A stretch of 64,000 bases of DNA from Larix kaempferi (taxonomy: Eukaryota > Streptophyta > Pinopsida > Pinales > Pinaceae). Location: NCBI GenBank assembly GCA_027924585.1, contig BSBM01001937.1, positions 548,501 through 612,500 of the forward strand, given 5' to 3'. Made by a program: the position numbers and the translations under genes. The notes under the pieces are model-generated. The model saw only the letters and a program-made list of their open reading frames with translations, had not been told where the DNA came from and made no database searches. Position 1 is the stretch's first letter. Each line of letters starts with the position of its first letter. Shown here one piece after another: positions 43,146-55,049 of the stretch.

Positions 43146-46100
43146 ATGGCCGCCCATTGTGATATTCTACTTAACAGTTCTAACTATTTCTCATGGAAAT
43201 CTCGTATGGAGGATGTTCTACGAAGTAGGGGACTTTTCAGAATTACCACAGGAAAAGAAAAAGAACCCACTGATGATGATAAAAAAATAAAATGGGCAAA
43301 TAGATGTGATGAAGCTCGTGGATTGATTGGGATGTCAATCTCTACTGATTTGCGATTCCACATATCTGGAATTGATGACCATAATACTGCTTGGGACAAG
43401 TTGGAAACTGTGTTTGGTAAACACAATGAAATTCGAGGTCACCAACTCGAAAATGAGTTGATTTCTTCAAATCCAAATGACTTTTCATGCATTCAAGATT
43501 ATTTATCTAAGTACAAAACTCTCAATCTTTTATGTGCAGAATGTAAGATTGAGAGGGAAGACAAACAGTGCATTTATCATATTCTTTCCAAACTTGGACC
43601 TGCATATTCTGTTTTTGTATCTACATTTTACTCCATGAAAGCATCCTTGAATGCAGCTAGCTATCAAGAGCCTAGTCTTGAATCCTTTTGTGATTCCTTG
43701 ATTAGAGAACAAGATAAACTCATTCACCTTGGAATAATCAACAATGTAGATACATCTGGGAAAGCCTTATTGTCTCAACAGAAAGAAAAGTCCAAGCCTC
43801 CTAAGAAACAAAATTTTCGCAATAATAAGTCAAACAAGGGTCCCAAACCCTCTCAGTCAGCTCCTTCTTTAAAAAATGACAAAGGATCCAAGCCAAAAGG
43901 CAAGAAGACTGAGCGACATTGCAACTATTGCGGGAAATATAATCATGATGAATCAAAGTGTTTCAAGAAGATGGGAGCCTTGGAAGCAGCAATGAAGAAG
44001 CACCACATCAGCCTAGATTCGCCATCAGAATCTACCTCTCATGGACATGCACTTTGTGCTTCTGGTTATTCTTATAATGCATCTTCTTCTTCTACTTCAA
44101 ATGAATGGCTCATTGATTCTGGAGCATCTTATCATATGGCTAAGGATCAAGCCATCTTTTCTACTATGCATGAATGTAACACCAAACAAATATTTGTTGG
44201 TGATGATAGATCTCTAAGTGTTGTAGGAGCTGGAACAGTTCCAGTAGATAATGGTCATTTTAGTGATGTACTATGTGTTCCAAGAATTTCCTGCAATTTG
44301 TTATCAGTCTATCAGATCACTCATTCTGGTGAAGGTAAAACTGTGACCTTTACACCTCACCAAGTTGTAATCAAGGATTTTAAAGATCCTCAACAGGTTC
44401 TAGCTACCGGAATTGTTGATGATATTACCAGGTTGTACAAGTTTAACAACTTTGGGTCATCACCTTTCCCTTCAGTTTTTGTTGCTCATAGTGATAACTT
44501 GAGCAAAATTTGGCATGAGCGATTTGGTCACTTAAATTATCGCTCATTGCAACAACTATGTAAAGAAAATATGGTGACAGGTCTTCCGATGGTATCTTGC
44601 AGAGATGGTGTTTGTTCCGGTTGTGTACTTGGAAAACATCATCGGGACAGTTTTGACAAACGTGCCTCTTGGCACGCCTCGGTACCCTTGGAGCTTGTGC
44701 ATAGTGACTTGTGTGGCCCTCTTCCATCTGCTTCCTTTTCTGGTTTCAAGTATTTCTTAACTTTCATTGATGATTACACCAGACGTACTTGGGTTTATTT
44801 CCTAAAACTTAAGAGCGAAGTATTTAACATGTTCTTGGCCTACAAGGCCCTTGTTGAAAAACAATCTGGTCATCAAATTATTAAGTTAAGATCTGACAAT
44901 GGAGGAGAATATGTTAACAAACAGTTCACTACTTTCTGCACTGAACAAGGCATCCAACAACATCACACTGTTCCATATACACCACAACAAAATGGTGTAG
45001 CTGAGCGGAAGAACCACACTTTAAAAGAAATGGCTAATTGTATGATCCAATCTAAGGGACTAAGTCTTCAATTTTGGGCTGAAGCCATAAATTGTGCAAA
45101 TTACATAGTTAATCGCACCCCCACAAAAGCATTACAAGGTATAACACCAAAAGAAGCATGGAGTAAAATTAAACCTGATGTAAGTCACTTTTGTGTGTTT
45201 GGTAGTGAAGCATGGGCTCACATTCCGGATGAAAAACGGAAAGCATTGCAACCTAAAAGTGAAAAGTGCATATTTGTTGGATATTCTGAAGATGTAAAAG
45301 GTTATAGACTTTTTCAACCACATTCTCATGCTATAATCATTAGAAGAGATGTTAAATTTGATGAAAATATCTTGGCCTGCGAGCCTAACTCGGCGAGTGT
45401 GCCATCTTTGGCCTGCGAGCCTGATTCGACGTTTGTGCCTTCTTCTTCTTCTTCTTCTTCTTCTTCTTCTTCCAACTTCCTTGACAGGTTTCCAACTTCA
45501 GTTTCTGATGATGATAGTGAGGATGAAAATCCACCTCCGCCTGCTCATGTTCCTCCAGTTTCACCAGCACAAGTGCTTCCTCGATGGGTTCGTTCAACAT
45601 GTGAAGCAGCTGGTGATCTTGCCGGCGATCCTAGAGATCAACGTCGAACACGTTCTCAGTTTCAGCGAGCCTCTTCTCTTTTGGCTCAAGTTTCCGAGAA
45701 TCATGATCCAGAAACTTTTGCAGAAGCTTCAGGGAATACAGATTGGGATGCAGCCATGGATGAAGAATATCGTTCCTTAATGGCGAACGATACTTGGGAT
45801 CTTGTACCTCTTCCAAAAGGAAGAAAACTTGTCAGATGTAAATGGGTCTACAGAACTAAGTATGCATCAGATGGAAGTGTTGAAAGACTTAAGGCAAGGT
45901 TAGTTGTCAAAGGTTTTTCCCAAGTTGAAGGGATTGACTACAATGAAACCTTTGCTCCCGTCGCCAAAATGAACTCCATCCGCCTTGTTCTTTCCCTTGC
46001 AGCCTTACACAATTGGGAAGTCCATCAAATGGATGTCAAGTCTGCCTTCTTACATGGTGATTTACAGGAGGAAATTTACATGGAACAACCTCCTGGCTAT

Positions 46101-47234
46101 GTTCAGAATAACTCTAGCCTTGTCTGCCGCCTTAAGAAATCCTTATATGGCCTTAAGCAAGCTCCTAGAGCTTGGTATGCCAAAATGGATAACTTTCTCC
46201 TTGACACTGGTTTTTCTAGATGCCATTCTGACCCCAATGTCTATACCAAGAAAGTAGGAAACCATCTCATCATATATGTTGATGACCTTATTCTTACTGG
46301 TAGTGACCCTAATCTTATAACCCATGTGAAATCCAGTCTTAAACAAACTTTTGAAATGTCAGACTTAGGACATTTGCATTATTTTCTTGGCCTCCAAGTT
46401 CTGCAAATCAAAGAAAAAATCTTTCTTTCTCAGTCTAAGTATGCTTGTGACCTTCTTCGTCGCTTTCACATGGAAGATTGTACACCAGCCCCTTCTCCCT
46501 TCCAGACTGGAGTCAAACTTTCTGCCACTTGTACTTCACCTGAAGTAGATGCCACCTTGTATCTTCAACTTGTTGGTAGTCTTTTATACTTGACTCATTC
46601 CCGTCCTGACCTTTCCTTTGCCGTTGGTCGAGTTGCCCGTTATATGCAGACACCTCATGAAAGTCACTGGAAAGCAGCTAAAAGAATACTTCGATATATT
46701 CGAGGTACAGTTCAGTTTGGGGTTCATTACAGTACAGGGGGGAAACCTTTGTTGGTTGGTTTCACTGATTCAGATTGGGCCGGCGATCCTTATGATCGAA
46801 AGTCTACTGCAGGTTATGTTTTCAGTCTGGGATCTGGACCTATTACTTGGGCTTGTAAGAAACAACAAGCTCTTGCTCTTTCTTCAGCAGAGGCAGAATA
46901 TCGAGCAGCAGTTAATGCCAGTCAGGAAGCTTTATGGCTTCGACAGATCCTTTCAGAGTTTGGATTCGAGCAGCAGCAGCCTACTCCACTTTAGTGCGAC
47001 AATCAAAGTGCCATCAAGCTTGCCAAAGATCCAGTTCTACATCAACGTAGCAAACACATTAAGCTACATATGCACTTCATCAGAAATCTTGTTCATGATC
47101 GTGTTCTTGAAGTGCTCTTTTGCCCTACAGATGATCAAGTTGCAGACATCTTCACCAAGTCTCTTACAGAAGTGAAGTTTTCTAAACTTCGATCTATGTT
47201 AGGAGTTCAGGAACTTGTCATTAAGGGGGGATAG
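43146..47234 (+). pseudogene. gag-pol: Copia Gag-Pol polyprotein with premature stop (tandem copy 2)
   Basis: This is the same 1,362-codon layout as copy 1, but the W1283 codon TGG is TAG at 46,992-46,994, which removes the last RNase H aspartate (D1285) and the C-terminus. Other coding differences from copy 1 are K to E in HQLKNEL, D to Y inside the zinc knuckle (CGKDNHD), I to T in FCIEQG, and E to K in KHIELHMH beyond the stop. One silent C to T is seen in the integrase. The upstream 1,282 codons remain open, so Gag, protease, integrase and RT could still be made. Confidence 0.95.
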
Positions 47235-47316
47235 GCTCTAATGCCTCCTTCCTTCTCCTAATAGTGCCACTTTTGTAAATCCTTCAATCCTATCCCAAGT
47301 TGTTCTTAAGGGGGGA

Positions 47317-47774
47317 TGTTAGGATATTTAGACACTTAGGAGTTAGTTAAGATCAACTTGTGTAATATATCCGTTAGGGATAGTGTGTTTCTTTAGTATG
47401 CATTAGTATGCATTTGTAAATACTTAATCCGACGGTCACGATATGTTTCCGACATAGAGTGATCCGACGGCTCAACTTCTCTTAGATCAAACCTAACCTT
47501 GATCCGTGGCTTAACACCTGATTGGTCCATGATCTCTATTTAAAGAGCATGGAGGGTCATTGTTTAGTTGATCGATTATGAGAAGCTCATTTGTAACTTT
47601 CTTTCTTTGCATAATAAATTGTCCCGTAGAAGCTATTTGGCCGGGGCCGTGGAGTGTTTCCCTCAAGAGGGTTTAAACCACGTCAAAACATCGGTGTGTT
47701 GATCTGTGATCTGTTTGTGTGAAGTGGTTGCTCTTGGTGTTCGGTCCTTTAGTAGTACCCTGTGTACCCGAACA
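47317..47774 (+). repeat. LTR3 of the tandem copia
   Basis: It is 458 bp and carries four differences from LTR1 and the middle LTR, all transitions, in its right 60 per cent (GATCCGTGG, ACACCTGATT, GGGGCCGTGG, CTTTAGTAG). AATAAA is at 47,613-47,618. Confidence 0.95.
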
Positions 47775-48024
47775 GGTTCCATTGGACGTGACTGCTTTAC
47801 CTGTGGTTCTGAACAAGAGGTTGTCGTGTCAACAATTGTGTTAGGATCAATGACAGGATCTGGGGCAATGATAGGACCATGTCTCAATCTTTCCATTCCC
47901 AACCTGGCCTTTTCTCTTAAGTCATTGACCTTTTCAATGGGAAGATTCCTTCTATACGTTTTTTTTGCATTGCGTGAGTTTCCCATCTCCAAAAGTCTCT
48001 TTAACACAACTATCAAGCCTACCC
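47775..48024 (-). pseudogene. Transposase-like gene, first recognisable exon
   Basis: After a good acceptor (TTGTTGTTTATTTTGCAG before 48,024) the frame reads GLIVVLKRLLEMGNSRNAKK, NLPIEKVNDLREKARLGMER, then DTTTSCSEPQVKQSRPMEP and is cut by the tandem copia at 47,775. Deleting the insertion and one copy of the target gives PMEPTQIPTSTQ in frame with the segment below 35,741. A candidate ATG lies at 47,984-47,986. The basic N-terminus could be DNA-binding, which is inference only. Confidence 0.5.
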
Positions 48025-48377
48025 CTGCAAAATAAACAACAAATAAGATATTAGTGCCATTATACAATAAACTTGACACATTCCAACATAACTTACCACT
48101 TTACAAATTAACATATACAACTACAGATTATGTTGGTTTATTTGTGTTCGAATAAACATCATTATCCCTTACAATTCCAATCAATATAGATGATGGTTGA
48201 TCAAGTGTAGAGTGGAGAAACTAGTGTCTTACTGAGCCATGAATTCATAAAAATTATGGTAGTAACACCCTACAACAGAGATGGCTAGAGATGCCTCGAG
48301 AATAGTTTGATAGTTTTTCTACATCAAATAAGGTAAACTACGAGAATAGTTTGGGAATAGTTTTTCTTATTAGTTTA
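48025..48377. other. Probable intron or upstream sequence of the transposase-like gene
   Basis: AT-rich sequence begins with a polypyrimidine acceptor on the minus strand. No other feature is seen. It is interrupted at 48,378 by a copia insertion and resumes at 55,661 after the duplicated gttta. Confidence 0.4.
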
Positions 48378-48987
48378 TGTTGATGTATATGTAACTTCGG
48401 AATGTATTTCATCTGTGTATTATATATATATATTTATTGTACCCTTATAAGAGATGTGTTATTCCTCTATAAGGAAGTGTCGTCATGTGGATTGACATGT
48501 GTCGCAAGTGTGTGTACTTGCCGATGGGTTATTAGACCACCTTATGGGGTCGGCCCTATTTAATATATAATATAATGTGGATGTACTCAAGTAGACAAGT
48601 CGGCCCCAGTAGGTCACTGGGCAAAAAGGTGAGTATAAATAGAGATAGGAGATCTCTATTTTACTCACTCGGAAAAGTATCTATCTCTCTCTCTGAAAAG
48701 TGGCGCACTAGTGAGGAGGAGGAGGATCATCTGCTAGGAGACTATCTCTGTATTATTTGGTTGTATTTTGGTTGAGCCATTGCTCTCTCTATCTCTGAGG
48801 AAGTTGTGGGGTTTTTCACCTTAGGGTTTTCCCCACGGAAACTCTGTGTCTCTTGTCTCTATGCTTTTGATTCTTGTGATGCTTGTGATGCTTGTCATAT
48901 TATGATTGTCATGCATTGATATACTGTAGATGTTATTCTCTCAGCAAAGATCCTATAGTATTGTGATTTAATACTGAAAATTTAACA
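48378..48987 (+). repeat. 5' LTR of the complete copia
   Basis: 610 bp, TGTTGATGTAT to TTTAACA. TATAAATAGA at 48,634-48,643 is a strong TATA-box candidate. One GGGTTATTAGACCACC motif lies near 48,527. Confidence 0.97.
48634..48643 (+). promoter_or_regulatory. LTR TATA box
   Basis: TATAAATAGA matches the plant TATA consensus and is kept at the equivalent place in the LTRs at 55,050 (55,307-55,316), 57,317 (57,644-57,653) and, on the minus strand, 23,514. Transcription would start shortly downstream within the LTR. No transcript data are available here. Confidence 0.7.
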
Positions 48988-48999
48988 TGGTATCAGAGC
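48988..48999 (+). other. Primer binding site of the complete copia
   Basis: TGGTATCAGAGC follows the LTR directly and complements initiator tRNA-Met. Confidence 0.95.
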
Positions 49000-49561
49000 T
49001 TAACTGAGAAGAAGACATTTTGCAGTGACGGAAGCTTGTATTGCTTGTTTATTGGGTTTCTCTCCACATATTTTTGAAATTCAGTATAGTAGATTGGATC
49101 TACTCATCAAGGCGCATCTATCTGTCCAATCAGAATTCAGTTCCGAGCATTTTCAGATTTGGCCCTAAAAATTAGGGTTTCCACAAAAATAGGAATTTCT
49201 GGAAACTGAAGGTACAGCTGGAAGCGCCTTGCAAAAATCGAAGGTTTGAGCTTTGGATCGAGATTTTTGGCTGGGTAGATCTCCGGGAAACTCAAACCCT
49301 AATTCAGGGCTCTCCCCAGTGAACCCGGGAGGACAAAAAGGCAATTTTGAAGGGCAAGACTTTGCTGATCTCAAATTCTGAATGTACTAGGCTGATCAGC
49401 TCTCCAAGGCGCATCTTTCTATCCTTTCAGAATTTTTAAATTCACTTTTTGAATTTTTAGGGTTTCTCTGACAAACCCTAATCCGGGACCAGATCCAGTT
49501 TTCAGCACTTCAAGTGGTAAGTTCTAAAACTTTTCTATTTCCATTTGAAGTACTCTTAAAG

Positions 49562-52500
49562 ATGTCTCTTCACACCAAGCTTGAGGATAAGCTTGAAGGG
49601 GCTGATAACTTCCGAGCCTGGAAGTATAGGATTGGGCTAATCCTGGAAGAGAATGAGTTGGACTCATATGTGAAAGAAGACATCCCTATCCCAGAGGATG
49701 AAGAGGCCAAGGCATTGCACAAGAAGAACTTGGTCAAGGCAAAGAGAATCATTGATGATTCTATCAAAGACCATCTCATACCCCATGTGTCTTCTCTCAA
49801 GACACCCAAGGAGATGTTTGAATCCTTGACCAAGCTATTTGAAGGAAAGAACATAAATCGGAAGATGACCCTGCGGAACCAATTGAAAGCAGTAAAGTTT
49901 CAGAATGGAGAAACCATTCAATCCTATTTTTCAAGGGTCTCTCAGATCAAGGAACAATTGGAAGCAGTAGAGGAAATGGTGGAGAATGGTGAGGTGGTAA
50001 TGACTACTCTAAATGGCCTACCTAGGTCATGGGATTCCTTTATTCAAGGAATTTGTGCAAGGAAGAAGTTGATCTCTTTCAGTAGGCTTCGGGAAGAATG
50101 TTCTCAAGAAGAAGCTAGACTTATAGCTCGTGAGGAAAAGATGGGAGGTGAAGATCAAGCTCTTGCAGCTCACACTAAAAGAAGTAAATCCAAGAAGGAT
50201 TCATCTCATAATAGAAGATTCTCTCACCATCATCATTATCATAAAGATAAGAAAGAACTCAGATGCTTCACTTGCAATGAGAAGGGACATTTTGCTTCAG
50301 ATTGTCCCAAGAAGAAGAAAGACAACAACAACTTCAGTAAGAAGAAGAAGGGAAACAAAAGAAGATTTCATGCTCATGCTGCCGAAGATGATGAACCCCC
50401 AAAGAAGAAGGCTAAGGCAGAAAGCAGTAGTGATGATGACTCATCAAGTGAAGAAGAGTATGTTTTAATCTCTGCACTCACTGGTACCATCTCCCATGGT
50501 TGTAATGATTGGTTGATTGATAGTGGGGCTTCCAAACACATGACTGGGTTCAAGGAATCTTTTATGAACCTTTCTGAACATGAATCACCCCATAAGGTGA
50601 AACTTGGGGATGATTATCAATATCCAATCAAAGGAAGTGGTGAAGCTTCTTACAACCTAGATTCTGGAAAATCTCTGAAGATGAAGGAAGTCCTCTACGT
50701 ACCTGGACTCAAGAAGAACTTACTCTCCATCTCTGCTTTAGATGCAAAAGGTATGAGAGTTGCATTTATTGATGGCCAAGTACTAATGTGGCCAAAGGGA
50801 AAGACCATGGATGATGCAGTAGTGATTGGAGAGCAAGAGGGAGGCTTGTATAAACTAAAGGGTCAACCTGAACATGCCATGATACATGAATCCATGGAGC
50901 CAAGTGAACTTTGGCATAGGAGACTTGCTCACATGCACTATAGAGCACTTCCAATTGCAAGCAAGGCTGTAGAAGGTCTTCCTGAAATCAAGACCAAACA
51001 TGAAGGTGTTTGCAAAGGATGTGCAAAAGGTAAGAACATTAAGAAGGCTTTCCCAAGCAGTGAAAGCAAGGCAAAAGACATCCTGGAAATCATCCACTCA
51101 GATGTATGTGGCCCCATGTCATCCAGTTCCCTAAGTGGGTATGTTTACTATGTATCATTCATTGATGACTTCTCCAGGAAGACTTGGGTATACTTCTTGA
51201 AGGGCAAAGATGAGGTGCTTGATAAATTCAAGGAATTCAAAACCTTGATGGAGAATCAAACTGACAAGAAAATCAAGACATTCAGATCTGACAATGGTGG
51301 AGAATTCACCTCAAATGACTTCAAGAAGCTTTGCAGTGATTCAGGGAGTAAGAGGGAGTTGACTGCTCCTTATAATCCTCAACAGAATGGAGTTGCAGAA
51401 AGGAAGAACAGAACTATCATGGAAGCAGCAAGGGCAATGTTGCATGACCAGGATCTTCCTATGCATCTATGGCCAGAAGCAGCTAGAACAGCTGTATATG
51501 TGCAGAACAGAACACCCCACAAGATATTGGACAACAAGACACCAGAAGAAGTCTTTTCTGGTAAGAAACCTGAAGTCAGCCATCTCAGAATATTTGGTTG
51601 TCCAGTATACACTCATGTCCCAAAGGAGAAGAGGACTAAACTAGATCCTTCAGGAAAGAAGGGTATCTTTGTGGGTTATAGTGAAAGCTCAAAGGCTTAC
51701 AGAATATATTTTCCAGGGTTCAAGAAGATTGATGTCAGCAGGGATGTAACATTTGATGAGAATTCAGCATTCATCAAATCAAGAAAGGCACCTACCGAAG
51801 TTTATGAAGAACCTAAGGAAACAAGATTTCAGGACACTACCATGACTGAAGCAGTTCCAGAAACTGCTCGTGAGTTTGAAGATCCACAAGAACCTGTAGA
51901 TCCACCCCGTGAGGATAACTCTCACAAGAGGAAACCTGCATGGGCTAGAGAGCTCATTCATGATGCAGAAAGATTTGGCATTCCAGAAGAAGAACACAGA
52001 GCAAAGAAGAGAACCAGATCACACACCAGTTATGTTGCTTTACTCTGTGACATCATGAACAAAGAGCCTTCCAGTTATGAAGAGGCAGCAGAAAAGAAAG
52101 AATGGAAGGATGCTATGGTTGAGGAATACCAATCAATTATGAAGAATGATGTTTGGGATGTTGTCCCAAGACCTAAAGGGAAGTCTGTTGTGACTTCCAA
52201 GTGGATCTACAAAATCAAGCATGCTGCAGATGGCAGTGTGGAAAAATATAAAGCAAGATTCGTAGCTCGTGGTTTCTCTCAGAAGGAAGGAATAGACTAT
52301 GAAGAAACCTTTGCACCTGTAGCCAGATATACTTCCATCAGGACAGTACTTGCCCTGGCTGCAGCAATGAAATGGAAGATACACCAGATGGATGTCAAGA
52401 CTGCTTTCCTGAACGGTGTAGTAGAAGAGGAAGTATATGTGGAACAGCCACTCGGCTTTGAAATACATGATAGGGAATTTTATGTATGCAGATTGAAGAA

Positions 52501-53608
52501 AGCCTTGTATGGCTTGAAGCAAGCTCCCAGAACCTGGTATGGTAGGATGGACAATTTCCTATCTAGTTTGGGCTTTACCAAGAGTAAAGCGGATTCCAAC
52601 CTTTACTACAAGGTTGAGGAAGGGAATCCTGTGATTCTACTACTATATGTGGATGACCTATTTGTGACAGGAGATGACAGAATGATTGCAGATACCAAGA
52701 GGAAGCTTGCAGCTGAATTCGATATGAAAGATTTGGGAATGATGCACTATTTCCTAGGTATGGAGGTGTGGCAGAATGCAGGTGGGATCTTCCTTGGTCA
52801 AGGGAAGTACACAGTAGATATCCTGAAGAGATTTGGGATGATGGATTGTAAGGCCATGGCCACACCTATGGCATCGAATCTGAAGCTTCTTTGTGATGCT
52901 TCATCTGAGCCAGTTGATGTTTCTATGTATCGTCAGATGATTGGGTCCTTGATGTACCTGACGAACACGAGACCAGATATTTGCTTTGCTGTGAACACAT
53001 TGAGCCAGTTCCTGACGGATCCAAGGAGTGTTCACCTGGTTGCTGTAAAGCATGTTCTGAGGTACCTGAAGGGTACAGTGGATTATGGGCTCAGATACGA
53101 GGTGAATCAAAAGTTTAACCTGCTGGGTTATGTTGATTCAGATTGGGCTGGCAGTGCTGCAGATAGGAAGAGCACATCTGGGTGTTGCTTCAGTATGGGA
53201 TCAGGTGTGATCTCTTGGTTTAGCAGGAAGCAGTCCTGCGTAGCACTGAGTACAGCTGAGGCAGAGTATGTTGCAGCCTGTTCAGCTAGTTGTGAGGCAG
53301 TATGGCTACGGAAGCTACTGTCTGAGTTATTTGATCTCCCGTTGGAGGCTACTGGTATCTTCTGTGATAACCAGAGCTGTGTGAAGCTGTCCGAGAACCC
53401 AGTGTTTCATGACAGGTCGAAACACATAGAGATCAAATATCACTACATCAGGGATATGGTGCAGAGAGGAGCTGTGAAGCTCCTGTATGTTGCGACGGAC
53501 GAGCAGATTGCAGATGTGTTGACGAAGCCACTAGCCAGGGTGAAGTTCGAGTACTTCAGAGAGAGGCTTGGCGTTCTTCAGATCGAGGACACTTCAAGGA
53601 AGAAGTGA
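49562..53608 (+). CDS. gag-pol: Copia Gag-Pol polyprotein, intact
   Basis: The frame is open from 49,514, but the ATG at 49,562 ([13 protein letters not shown]) is the likely start because Gag homology begins there; it gives 1,348 residues. Domains: Gag with [13 protein letters not shown]; zinc knuckle C235-X2-C-X4-H-X4-C248; lysine-rich acidic linker; protease D320-S-G; integrase zinc region from about residue 450; core D514, D577, E613 (D-X35-E); RT Y1029-V-D-D; RNase H D1192, E1233, D1269. All catalytic residues are present. It differs clearly from the 37,359 protein and is closest to the remnants at 61,119 and 19,779. The C-terminus ends in KKK. Confidence 0.97.
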   Translation: MSLHTKLEDKLEGADNFRAWKYRIGLILEENELDSYVKEDIPIPEDEEAKALHKKNLVKAKRIIDDSIKDHLIPHVSSLKTPKEMFESLTKLFEGKNINRKMTLRNQLKAVKFQNGETIQSYFSRVSQIKEQLEAVEEMVENGEVVMTTLNGLPRSWDSFIQGICARKKLISFSRLREECSQEEARLIAREEKMGGEDQALAAHTKRSKSKKDSSHNRRFSHHHHYHKDKKELRCFTCNEKGHFASDCPKKKKDNNNFSKKKKGNKRRFHAHAAEDDEPPKKKAKAESSSDDDSSSEEEYVLISALTGTISHGCNDWLIDSGASKHMTGFKESFMNLSEHESPHKVKLGDDYQYPIKGSGEASYNLDSGKSLKMKEVLYVPGLKKNLLSISALDAKGMRVAFIDGQVLMWPKGKTMDDAVVIGEQEGGLYKLKGQPEHAMIHESMEPSELWHRRLAHMHYRALPIASKAVEGLPEIKTKHEGVCKGCAKGKNIKKAFPSSESKAKDILEIIHSDVCGPMSSSSLSGYVYYVSFIDDFSRKTWVYFLKGKDEVLDKFKEFKTLMENQTDKKIKTFRSDNGGEFTSNDFKKLCSDSGSKRELTAPYNPQQNGVAERKNRTIMEAARAMLHDQDLPMHLWPEAARTAVYVQNRTPHKILDNKTPEEVFSGKKPEVSHLRIFGCPVYTHVPKEKRTKLDPSGKKGIFVGYSESSKAYRIYFPGFKKIDVSRDVTFDENSAFIKSRKAPTEVYEEPKETRFQDTTMTEAVPETAREFEDPQEPVDPPREDNSHKRKPAWARELIHDAERFGIPEEEHRAKKRTRSHTSYVALLCDIMNKEPSSYEEAAEKKEWKDAMVEEYQSIMKNDVWDVVPRPKGKSVVTSKWIYKIKHAADGSVEKYKARFVARGFSQKEGIDYEETFAPVARYTSIRTVLALAAAMKWKIHQMDVKTAFLNGVVEEEVYVEQPLGFEIHDREFYVCRLKKALYGLKQAPRTWYGRMDNFLSSLGFTKSKADSNLYYKVEEGNPVILLLYVDDLFVTGDDRMIADTKRKLAAEFDMKDLGMMHYFLGMEVWQNAGGIFLGQGKYTVDILKRFGMMDCKAMATPMASNLKLLCDASSEPVDVSMYRQMIGSLMYLTNTRPDICFAVNTLSQFLTDPRSVHLVAVKHVLRYLKGTVDYGLRYEVNQKFNLLGYVDSDWAGSAADRKSTSGCCFSMGSGVISWFSRKQSCVALSTAEAEYVAACSASCEAVWLRKLLSELFDLPLEATGIFCDNQSCVKLSENPVFHDRSKHIEIKYHYIRDMVQRGAVKLLYVATDEQIADVLTKPLARVKFEYFRERLGVLQIEDTSRKK

Positions 53609-54270
53609 TGGACACATTTGCTGAAGCCATTCCAAGCATGTTGGAAGGAGGATCCTTCACATGGCTGTGGATGTAAGCGCTGGATGATGAGCATCAGGAT
53701 GATGTTCTGGTTTCTGCTGGATATGATCAGTTGGATCTTTTTATTATGTATGTACGCATCATGTTGGATGCTGGATATGATCAGTTGAATCATTTATGTA
53801 TGTATGTACGCATCATGTTGGATGCAGGATATGATCAGTTGGATCATTTTTGTATGTATGTATGCATCATGTAGATGCTGGATATGATCAGTTGGATCAT
53901 GTGTATGTATTTTGTATATGCATCATGTTGGATGCTTGGACCATGTATCTGTGTATGTATCAGGTGGATACGTTGTATGATCAGATGGATCATGTATGGT
54001 GATATGTATCATGTATTTGTATTTGTATCAGGTAGATACTTGGTATGCATCAGGAGGATCATGTATGATGATATGTATCAGGTAGATACTTGGTATGCAT
54101 CAGGTAGATGCATTGATGATCAGGATGATCATAGATGACGAGCTTCAGGATGTTGCTCCAGATGACATGCAGCAGGATGTTGCAGTGATGATGATCAGGA
54201 TGATCATGGGTACATCAGGATGATGTATGGTGAGTATCAGTTTGATACTCTGTGGTCGTGGATCAGGTTG
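53609..54270 (+). repeat. 3' tandem array I of the complete copia
   Basis: Imperfect units of about 57 bp (GGATATGATCAGTTGGATCA, TGTATGTACGCATCATGTTG) run from about 53,720, grading into a variant with TATCAGGTAGATACTTGG and TGCATCAG. It is non-coding and lies between the pol stop and the 3' LTR. A longer version is in the neighbour at 62,090-62,720. Confidence 0.9.
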
Positions 54271-54274
54271 TGCA

Positions 54275-54800
54275 GATAAGCATGTAATTTGTGCCCTGGG
54301 AGATTTGCAGATGGTCTTTCGAGGTTTTGCCTATGGCATGTAATTTGTGCCCTGGGACATCTGGCAAATGCTCTTTCGAGGTTTTGCTTGGGAGGACATA
54401 TAATTTGTGCCTTGGGAGATCTGCAGATAGTCTTTCAAGGTTTTGCCTATGGCATGTAATTTGTGCCCTGGGATATCTGGCAGATGCTCTTTCGAGGTTT
54501 TGTCCTATGGCATGTAATTTGTACCCTGGGAGATCCGATAGGTTGAGCTGTGTGCTCGTAATCAGTCCTGGGATGCTCTTGCGAGGTTTTGCCATGACCA
54601 CATGTAATTTGTGCCCTGGGAGATCCGATAGGTTGAGCTGTGTGCTCGTAATCAGTCCTGGGATGCTCTTGCGAGGTTTTGTGGTGAGGTCACATATAAT
54701 TTGTGCCCTGGGAGATTTGCAGATGGTCTTTCGAGGTTTTTCCTATGGCATGTAATCTGTGCCCTGGGACATCTGGCAAATGCTCTTTCGAGGTTTTGTG
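54275..54800 (+). repeat. 3' tandem array II of the complete copia
   Basis: Units of about 57 bp built on CATGTAATTTGTGCCCTGGGA and TCTTTCGAGGTTTTG alternate with longer units of about 90 bp that add GATCCGATAGGTTGAGC and GTGCTCGTAATCAGTC. Seven or eight copies are visible. The related array at 62,850-63,350 has the same two unit types. Confidence 0.9.
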
Positions 54801-55049
54801 ACGCACGTAAAAGTCCTGAGGATTCCACAGTATGGCCAGTGATGACGAAGACCTGCAGGTGGTGGGCCTACATCCAGTATGAAAAAGGACTGGCTCTGTA
54901 GAACTTCCTATGACGAGTAGAGACAGAGATTGGATGAGATAGCAGCAGCAGTGACGATGCCGATGACGATGCATCGATGACGATGATCCAGAGAAGAAGA
55001 CTTGTCTAGCAGATCTGTGTCGAGAAATACCTTCCTAGTTAAGAGGGAG

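Larger units (their letters stand above)
41530..47774 (+). mobile_element. Ty1/copia element, tandem copy 2
   Basis: Copy 2 comprises the middle LTR, the primer site at 41,988-41,999, a leader with 28 rather than 29 A, a Gag-Pol frame with one nonsense codon, a polypurine tract and LTR3. Against copy 1 I see at least six internal substitutions and one A-run length change. It is non-autonomous because of the stop in RNase H. Confidence 0.95.
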
